NCBI GenBank assembly: GCA_003550565.1
Contig: PUKQ01000011.1
Span: 1-41,171 of the forward strand
Source: Syntrophomonadaceae bacterium
Lineage (GTDB): Bacteria > Bacillota > Dethiobacteria > DTU022 > PWGO01
DNA: 41,171 bases
Direction of reading: 5' to 3'
Below are positions 37,535-41,171 of the stretch, piece by piece. Below the pieces are notes generated by a model that worked only from the letters and a program-made list of their open reading frames with translations, was not told the DNA's origin and did not search any database. A program made the position numbers and the translations under genes. How positions within the stretch are numbered: the first letter of the stretch is position 1; every line of letters starts with the position of its first letter.

Positions 37535-39436
37535 TTGTCTTACCAGAGTTTATACCGCAGATGGCGGCCAATGCAGTTTAGTGAAGTTGTTGGACAGGAA
37601 CATATTACCAGAACCTTGCAAAATGCCATAGCCCGCCATAATGTTTCCCATGCTTATCTTTTTTGTGGCCCTCGTGGAACAGGTAAAACTACCGTGGCCA
37701 AAATCTTGGCCCGGGCGGCAAATTGTAATAATTTAACAATGGCGGAGCCATGTGGAGAATGTGATTCTTGCCAGCAGATTCTAACCGGTTCATCTATGGA
37801 TGTTTTTGAACTTGATGCTGCTTCTAACCGTGGTATAGATGAAGTACGGGATTTAAGGGAAAGAACGCGCTATGCACCCAGTGAAGGACAAAATAATGTA
37901 TATATAATTGATGAAGTACATATGCTTACTCAGGAAGCTTTTAATGCCTTATTGAAAACATTAGAAGAACCTCCTTCAGGAGTTCTTTTTATACTTGCCA
38001 CTACTGAGCCCTACAAATTGCCATCTACTGTTGTTTCCCGCTGTCAACGGCTAGATTTTCGCCTTTTAACTGCCTCAGAAGTAAAAGAGAGGCTTAAAGA
38101 AATTGCATCTGTAGAAGAATGGAATTATGAAGAAGAGGCAATTGCGTTGATAGCCCAGCTTTCTGAAGGCGCTATTCGTGACGCACTGGGCTTATTGGAG
38201 CAGGCGTGTGCTTTTGGCGAAGGTCATGTTACTGCTGAAATGGTGTACACTCTTGCCGGATTAGCTAGAGAAGAAACAGTTAAGCAAATGGTAGAAGCAT
38301 TAGCTGAGGAAGATATTGTGAAAGGGCTGAAAGTAATTCGCGATGTAACTTTTGGCGGAAAAGATTTATACTTATTCCTAAAAGAACAGATTTTGTTTCT
38401 TAAACAGTTACTGGTAGCGCAGGCGGCAGGCCCGGATGTAATTGAGGAGCAAAGATACCGAGAATCTGCTCTGGAATATAAAGATAGATTCCATCGCAAT
38501 TCGCTCCTGGAAATGATTTCTATTCTTCACCAGGCAAGTGGGGAGATACGTTTTACCGAGCATGCTCATTTTATATTGGAAATAGCCTTTTTAAATTTAC
38601 TAAGAGCCGCTAAAGCTGCTTCAGATGGTGTATCGGAAAGTTTAGAGGAAAAAGCAGAGAAGATAGAAGACAGCCGGGCATTTAAAAAAGAAAGAAAAGA
38701 TAATGGTGATCTTTCAAGTTCAGAACAAACAGGCCATGAAGATCATCAAAATTTAGGTGAAAGGAAAGAAAGTAATTTTTACGAGGATGATGATCCTCCC
38801 GGGGAAGAGGTTTCCAATAATGAGGATGAGGCTGTTTCATCTACTGAGCAAGGTGAACCTGCTACAACGGAAAAAATGTGGGCTCTTATTTTAGAATCTT
38901 TTCAAAAAGATCAAAGTACTCTTGCTTTACTTCAATCATTACGGGTAAAAAAAATGGAGAACAACATTTTTTATGTGAGCTGTGAGCAAAATAAATATCA
39001 TTTTATAAAAAAAATGTTTGCTGATTCAAGTAAGCGCAGGTATATTGAAAAAGAGGCCAGTGAAGTAGCCGGAAAAGACATTCGCCTAATGCTGGTGTCA
39101 TCAGATGGGCAGGAAAATGATAATTCTGAATTGAATAGTGAATCAGGGAAGGTTCAATTAGAGAAAAATGTAGAGGAATCCAATGCAGAAAAACCTCATC
39201 TGGAAAAAACATTACAAGAAGATAATCAAAGTAAAGAAGTGGGTGAGCCGGAAGAAAACAGCTTGCCTTACGATGATCTTTTAGAGGGACAATCCGAGCA
39301 ACTTGAGACAAAGGACGAAGATGTGAACAATAAAAATGACAATGAATCGTCTCGAAATTTCCAACATGATGAAGTTATTATAAAAGAGGCTTTAAGATTG
39401 TTTGAGGGCAGTGAAATAATTGAAAATGAGAATTAA
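37535..39436 (+). CDS. dnaX: DNA polymerase III subunit gamma/tau
   Basis: SYQSLYRRWRPMQFSEVVGQEHI; GPRGTGKTTVAKILA; four-Cys zinc module; TTG start after aaggagat. Confidence 0.97.
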   Translation: MSYQSLYRRWRPMQFSEVVGQEHITRTLQNAIARHNVSHAYLFCGPRGTGKTTVAKILARAANCNNLTMAEPCGECDSCQQILTGSSMDVFELDAASNRGIDEVRDLRERTRYAPSEGQNNVYIIDEVHMLTQEAFNALLKTLEEPPSGVLFILATTEPYKLPSTVVSRCQRLDFRLLTASEVKERLKEIASVEEWNYEEEAIALIAQLSEGAIRDALGLLEQACAFGEGHVTAEMVYTLAGLAREETVKQMVEALAEEDIVKGLKVIRDVTFGGKDLYLFLKEQILFLKQLLVAQAAGPDVIEEQRYRESALEYKDRFHRNSLLEMISILHQASGEIRFTEHAHFILEIAFLNLLRAAKAASDGVSESLEEKAEKIEDSRAFKKERKDNGDLSSSEQTGHEDHQNLGERKESNFYEDDDPPGEEVSNNEDEAVSSTEQGEPATTEKMWALILESFQKDQSTLALLQSLRVKKMENNIFYVSCEQNKYHFIKKMFADSSKRRYIEKEASEVAGKDIRLMLVSSDGQENDNSELNSESGKVQLEKNVEESNAEKPHLEKTLQEDNQSKEVGEPEENSLPYDDLLEGQSEQLETKDEDVNNKNDNESSRNFQHDEVIIKEALRLFEGSEIIENEN

Positions 39437-39452
39437 TTAAGGAGGAGAAAAA

Positions 39453-39767
39453 ATGGCGGATTTTAGTAAAATGATGAAGCAGGTTCAAAAAATGCAGAAT
39501 CAAATGGCAAAATTGCAGGAAGAATTAGCACAAAGAGAATTAGAAGCTACCAGTGGAGGTGGTGCCGTTCGTGCGGTAGCTAATGGTAAAAAGCAACTGC
39601 TTTCCATTGAAATTTCTCCGGAAGTTATAGATCCCGAAGATAAAGATATGTTAGAAGATATGGTTGTAGCTGCTGTCAATGAAGTAATGGAACGTGTGGA
39701 TGACATGACTTCTGAAGAAATGAAAAAAGTTACAGGAGGGCTGGACTTGCCTCCTGGTTTGATGTAG
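39453..39767 (+). CDS. YbaB/EbfC family nucleoid-associated protein
   Basis: MMKQVQKMQNQMAKLQEELAQRELEATSGGGAVRAVANGKKQLLSIEISPEVIDPEDKDMLEDMVVAAVNEV; between dnaX and recR. Confidence 0.96.
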   Translation: MADFSKMMKQVQKMQNQMAKLQEELAQRELEATSGGGAVRAVANGKKQLLSIEISPEVIDPEDKDMLEDMVVAAVNEVMERVDDMTSEEMKKVTGGLDLPPGLM

Positions 39768-39797
39768 GTGCTTAGATAATTTGAAGGAGGAGCTTCA

Positions 39798-40394
39798 TTG
39801 AGTTATCCACCGGCTTTGGAGGAATTAATCGAGGTTTTTCGCCTTTTCCCGGGAATAGGGGCAAAAACGGCTCAAAGGCTTTCCTTTTTTCTTCTATCTC
39901 AATCTTCTGAAGAAGTAGAACAGATGGCGAGAACCATGGTTTATGCGAAAAGAAGGATAAGTTATTGTTCCGAATGTGCCAGTTTTACGGAAAAAGATCC
40001 CTGTAATATATGTACCGACCCAAAGCGTGAGCAAGAAGTAATATGTGTGGTTCAATTTCCCCGCGATGTGCTTGTTTTGGAAAAAACAGGGCAATACCGA
40101 GGCCTTTATCATGTTTTGCATGGTGCCCTTTCTCCCATTGACGGTATTGGCCCGGAGGAACTTAAAATACCACAGTTAAAGAAAAAAGTAGAAGAAAAAG
40201 GCATCAAGGAAGTGGTAATTGCTACGAATCCCAATGTTGAAGGTGATGCTACTGCAAGCTATCTTTCACGTTTGATTAAACCCTTGGGAGTCAGGGTAAC
40301 ACGGATAGGCTTTGGTCTGCCGGTGGGAGGCGATTTGGAATATGCCGATGAGCTAACTTTGGGAAGGGCTCTGGATGGAAGAATGGATTTATAA
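39798..40394 (+). CDS. recR: Recombination protein RecR
   Basis: FPGIGAKTAQRLSFFLL; C4 zinc finger CSECASFTEKDPCNIC; TOPRIM region; TTG start with SD aaggagga. Confidence 0.96.
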   Translation: MSYPPALEELIEVFRLFPGIGAKTAQRLSFFLLSQSSEEVEQMARTMVYAKRRISYCSECASFTEKDPCNICTDPKREQEVICVVQFPRDVLVLEKTGQYRGLYHVLHGALSPIDGIGPEELKIPQLKKKVEEKGIKEVVIATNPNVEGDATASYLSRLIKPLGVRVTRIGFGLPVGGDLEYADELTLGRALDGRMDL

Positions 40395-40418
40395 GAATTA
40401 ATTTAAGGGTGTTTAATT

Positions 40419-40946
40419 ATGGATTTTAAAGATTTGGCCAAGAAACGCCGAAGTGTGCGTAGCTTTAAAGAAGATCTTTTGCCCCGGGATTTATTGCGTG
40501 ATTTATTGGAGACGGCTCTTAATGCTCCCAGTGCCGGTAATGTTCAACCATGGAAGTTTACGGTTATCCAATCAAGCCATATAAAAGAAAAATTAGCAGC
40601 TGCAGCTTTAAATCAGAGATGGATATTAGAAGCTCCGGTAGTAGTGGTGGTTCAGATTGACCTGGAGCGTGCATTTAAGACTTACGGCCAACGCGGCTCT
40701 TCGCTTTATGCTATACAGGATACTGCGGCTGCTATTCAGACTTTACTTTTATATGCTACCGATAAAGGAGTTGCTTCTTGCTGGGTAGGTGCATTTGTTG
40801 AAAAAGAGGTTTCGAAGATATTATCACTTTCATCTCATTTGAGACCGGTAGCTTTAATCTCACTAGGGTATGCTGCAGAAGCCCCACCTCCTCCACCCCG
40901 TAGATCTTCGGAAGATGTTATCGATTTTGAAGAAGATATTACCTAA
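40419..40946 (+). CDS. Nitroreductase family protein
   Basis: KKRRSVRSFKEDLLPRDLLRDLLETALNAPSAGNVQPWKF; VASCWVGAF; LISLGYAAEAPPPPPRRSSEDVI. Confidence 0.93.
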   Translation: MDFKDLAKKRRSVRSFKEDLLPRDLLRDLLETALNAPSAGNVQPWKFTVIQSSHIKEKLAAAALNQRWILEAPVVVVVQIDLERAFKTYGQRGSSLYAIQDTAAAIQTLLLYATDKGVASCWVGAFVEKEVSKILSLSSHLRPVALISLGYAAEAPPPPPRRSSEDVIDFEEDIT

Positions 40947-41030
40947 ATTAATTCATTAAAATTGTTTGAGCTCATATTCAATGAAACATAGCTATTGGAA
41001 TGATTTGGGCAATTAAAGAAATTTTTTTGA

Positions 41031-41171
41031 TTAAGAGTTAACCTTTAATTCTTTAATTACTAATCCCGGTAAATGGGCATAATCTTCTGTGGGAAGATAA
41101 GATGAAGCTTGGGCATCGTATAGTATATTTGCTGTGGGCGAAAATTCTTTATCCCCCGGGTGAAGAATAAA
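41031..41171 (-). CDS. C-terminal end of a CDS running off the window, unknown function
   Basis: Reverse-strand reading FILHPGDKEFSPTANILYDAQASSYLPTEDYAHLPGLVIKELKVNS* fills the 141 bp to the window edge. Confidence 0.55.
   Translation of the reverse strand, partial: FILHPGDKEFSPTANILYDAQASSYLPTEDYAHLPGLVIKELKVNS

Overview
Low-GC, Firmicutes/Clostridia-like chromosomal window; the taxon is inferred from gene content only. The left and right ends carry a housekeeping framework: tRNA-Ser x4, a YaaH-like GH18 protein, ftsEX, deoC, pyrE, tadA, SRP RNA, dnaX, ybaB and recR. In Bacillus-type genomes yaaH, tadA, scr, dnaX, yaaK and recR sit together. Here tadA-tRNA-Ser(CGA) is separated from tRNA-Ser(GGA)-SRP RNA-dnaX by about 26 kb of accessory DNA. 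That accessory segment holds a penicillin-acylase-type Ntn hydrolase, an LCP-CWB2 fusion and a second CWB2 protein, a DedA protein beside IS/MITE-like debris, a nitroreductase, an SDR, a truncated DUF1254-type ORF, a glycyl radical enzyme with no activase nearby, a zinc-ribbon protein, a zinc alcohol dehydrogenase, a two-subunit 2-hydroxyacyl-CoA dehydratase/benzoyl-CoA reductase-like pair with no activator nearby, two FMN-binding-type proteins, Rex, and a PhnD-like binding protein/histidine kinase/NarL regulator operon. Strongest leads: (1) an ftsE-ftsX operon whose third gene fuses a PcsB/EnvC-like coiled coil to DUF3048 instead of a peptidase; (2) the GRE/SDR/ADH/2-hydroxyacyl-CoA dehydratase neighbourhood; (3) the LCP-CWB2 fusion; (4) the three-component PhnD-HK-RR operon; (5) three genes (ftsE, tadA, nitroreductase) that appear to use non-AUG starts outside ATG/GTG/TTG; (6) two in-frame A AAA AAA slippery heptamers in dnaX. 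All family calls come from reading the translations by eye; no database search was run.
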